A stretch of 32,529 bases of DNA from the NCBI GenBank assembly GCA_008080595.1, contig VIKI01000050.1, forward strand, positions 1 through 32,529. Reading direction: 5' to 3'. Source of the stretch: Comamonadaceae bacterium (GTDB lineage: Bacteria > Pseudomonadota > Gammaproteobacteria > Burkholderiales > Burkholderiaceae_C). The notes under the pieces were generated by a model. That model was not told the DNA's origin. It worked only from the letters and a program-made list of their open reading frames with translations, and did not search any database. The position numbers were made by a program, and so were the translations under genes. Of this stretch, positions 32,305 to 32,529 are shown in pieces (position 1 is the stretch's first letter; the number at the start of each line of letters is the position of its first letter).

Positions 32305-32529
32305 TGAGTTCACAGGTGAAACCAAGCATGCTGCAAGTTCAATCCCTGCATTTCAGTTACCCCACTCAGCCGGTGTTCAGCGGCTGGTCGGGCGAGTTCA
32401 GCGCTGGCCTGACCTGGGTTCAGGGGCGCAATGGCAGCGGCAAATCGACCCTGCTCAAGCTGCTGGCCGGGGCCTTGCCGCCGCGCCATGGCAGCCTTAA
32501 AGCGGCTGGGTTTGACCTGCACAGCGCCC
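32304..32529 (+). CDS. ABC transporter ATP-binding protein (5' part, runs off the window)
   Basis: ATG 32304 overlaps the previous stop. The visible 75 codons start MSSQVKPSMLQVQSLHFSYP, the usual opening strand with the aromatic A-loop residue (Tyr in FSYP). They contain the Walker A motif QGRNGSGKSTLLKLLAGAL. The Q-loop, signature and Walker B motifs lie beyond the window. Short N-terminus and context suggest a CcmA-like ATPase dedicated to the adjacent membrane protein. Confidence 0.85.
   Translation, partial: MSSQVKPSMLQVQSLHFSYPTQPVFSGWSGEFSAGLTWVQGRNGSGKSTLLKLLAGALPPRHGSLKAAGFDLHSA

Overview
The window looks like chromosome of a high-GC betaproteobacterium, most likely Burkholderiales/Comamonadaceae (Rhodoferax/Polaromonas/Acidovorax type). 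I base this on the protein families, the base composition, and a dispersed short palindromic repeat (core AATAAGCGCAAACAGCTAT and variants) that I recognise from that family and that occurs at three places here. I see no rRNA, tRNA, CRISPR array or intact insertion sequence. All functional calls come from reading translated sequence and motifs; no database search was run.

Layout. 1-1399: a broken drug/metabolite (EamA) transporter gene and debris. 1392-4017: a two-gene unit of an unknown membrane protein and a DUF2235 alpha/beta hydrolase that carries a C-terminal domain resembling the calcium-dependent lectin LecA. 4158-7335 (minus): a DUF3617 protein, a D-Ala-D-Ala carboxypeptidase and a TPR-containing GT-C-like membrane protein, tightly packed. 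7491-9008 (minus): a secreted alpha/beta hydrolase with two copies of a C-terminal repeat. 9131-12433 (minus): PepD-like dipeptidase with an internal deletion, a FEN/Xni-type exonuclease and a RIO kinase, with a structured non-coding element before the exonuclease gene.

12764-27981 (plus) is the main accessory region, one long, tightly spaced catabolic locus. It begins with a membrane module (DUF1302, DUF1329, YCF48-like beta-propeller, MMPL/RND transporter) of the kind found next to genes for degrading steroids, terpenoids and other hydrophobic compounds. A UspA-hemerythrin fusion and a SnoaL-like protein follow. Then come a C-C hydrolase-like alpha/beta hydrolase, an extradiol-type VOC protein, a Rieske protein, an FAD monooxygenase, a cyclase-family metal hydrolase, a cupin, an FAH-family protein and an NAD-dependent epimerase/dehydrogenase. 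A NodD-like LysR regulator closes the locus. The set fits hydroxylation, extradiol ring cleavage, C-C hydrolysis and downstream processing of a hydrophobic aromatic or cyclic compound; the substrate cannot be read from the sequence. The operon is interrupted once, between cyclase and cupin, by a MITE-like inverted pair of the dispersed repeat.

29096-30924 (minus) holds a TetR regulator and an O-methyltransferase in overlap. 31141 to the end (plus) holds a membrane protein and the start of an ABC ATPase gene.

The most unusual global feature is that four genes (EamA transporter, pepD, DUF1329, YCF48-like) each lack a short internal segment (roughly 50-150 bp) while both flanks stay well conserved. 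Three are frameshifted by it and one stays in frame. This is either a run of short-deletion events or a recurrent assembly error; in either case two parts of the hydrophobic-substrate module are predicted to be broken as written.
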